64,000 nucleotides of DNA from Lepidodermella squamata (lineage: Eukaryota > Gastrotricha). Position numbers and translations under genes: made by a program. The first letter of the stretch is position 1; the number at the start of each line of letters is the position of its first letter. Shown in pieces: positions 63,332-64,000 of the stretch. The stretch covers positions 171,583 to 235,582 of the forward strand of contig JBLDXI010000057.1 of NCBI GenBank assembly GCA_047495785.1, written 5' to 3'. A model generated the notes under the pieces. The model did not search any database, was not told the origin of the DNA, and saw only the letters and a program-made list of their open reading frames with translations.

Positions 63332-64000
63332 ACCCTTTCTGCCATCTGATACAATTCTCGTAATATACGGTTAGAGGTTAGCTTATTTCCAAGAGTTGAC
63401 ATGCTTTGGAATTAATTAGCCGCAGGTGACAGACTTAGAGTTAAGGTTCCCTACTTGGGGTATTACAAAACCAGGTTTGGCGCTTTAGGGTTAAGGTTAA
63501 GGTTCGCTGTTCTCTGATCATGCTTTTATTAACACAACTTATCTAGTTAGTTAAGGTCATCTCGTTTAGCATTTGGAGAAATTCGATCTGTTGTTGTTCA
63601 TCATATCCCTTGAAGTGTCTTATCTCTGTCGCGTGATGAGACATCTAATCTTCGAACTCTAAGGTTCATACACATAGATGACAGGTCAAGAGGCCCTACC
63701 TTTGCTACAACAAGCTTGTAAAATATCTTGTTACCGATACGGGGAAGCTGAAACAGCCGTTGAGTATGGAGTGAATCCATACCAGTCACAATTCCCTGTG
63801 CGTACACAGTCATTACTTCGTTCATGATCGTAATGAGTTTTAAGGTCACACTATGGGTTGTTCCCGGGATTTTGATATCAACAAACCATAAATGCAACGC
63901 AAACTCAGGCCACTACTTATCCACATATGGATTACATGAGAGAATTGATGACTGCCACTGACTAGCTAGTGTCCTAATTGTTCATCCCACTCTCACGAGA

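Larger units (their letters stand above)
62373..63989 (-). mobile_element. Family D copy 2 (5' end missing)
   Basis: Tandem copy at offset 1,793 bp, linked to copy 1 by about 1.5 telomeric units. Identity ends at 63989. The last 11 bases of the window do not match D. Confidence 0.88.

Overview
The window is metazoan nuclear DNA. Its left 25.7 kb carries ordinary multi-exon animal genes with short GT-AG introns (about 45-60 bp): a coiled-coil protein, three paralogous Cys-loop ligand-gated channels, a P4-ATPase lipid flippase, a secreted/ER cyclophilin and a Ly6/uPAR-type surface protein. Small introns, divergent channel paralogues and Ly6-like proteins suggest a compact-genome invertebrate. 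The telomere repeat is TTAGGG, so neither a canonical arthropod (TTAGG) nor a canonical chromadorean nematode (TTAGGC). I cannot name the species.

From about 26 kb the sequence becomes gene-poor, with one short interstitial TTAGGG block. From 30,129 to the right edge it is a subtelomere built almost wholly from telomere-attached Penelope-like elements (PLEs) separated by TTAGGG arrays. The G-rich strand reads left to right, so the chromosome end lies to the right. Four families lie in order: A (unit 4,810 bp), B (6,173 bp), C (5,889 bp) and D (1,793 bp, no reverse transcriptase). Each is present as about one-and-a-fraction near-identical tandem copies. All but one have the sense strand on minus, with the RNA 3' end toward the chromosome interior and joined to telomeric repeats. 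This is the geometry expected if the G-overhang 3' end primes reverse transcription on a CCCTAA-like RNA end. The exception is an inverted family C fragment at 58,722-60,390, made by a fold-back rearrangement.

The RTs of A, B and C have PLE motifs and no GIY-YIG domain, so they are endonuclease-deficient. B and C (and D where it has no ORF) share an ordered architecture. In sense order: a 5' mini-exon ending at a splice donor; an intron ending next to the ORF start; the RT ORF; a second spliced ORF with a C2H2-like finger; a promoter cassette (TTTCGCGCCAAA, an ATGGCG motif, a TATA box); a type I hammerhead ribozyme about 45-50 nt downstream of the TATA box; an array of 5-8 short GCCACCC...GGGRAGC hairpins; and a conserved 3' box ending in telomere-complementary sequence. 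The promoter lies at the 3' end, so it would transcribe out of one copy into its interior neighbour, as described for Drosophila HeT-A. Two hammerheads, one per copy, would then cut a unit-length RNA. Structure, splicing and ribozymes are read from sequence; function is inference.

Strongest candidates for novelty: the promoter-hammerhead-hairpin cassette shared by three families; the copy-and-a-fraction tandem structure, including a seamless A1/A2 junction and an internally primed A1; the ribozyme-bearing non-autonomous family D; and the possible alternative splicing that would express the finger ORF from the RT start codon.
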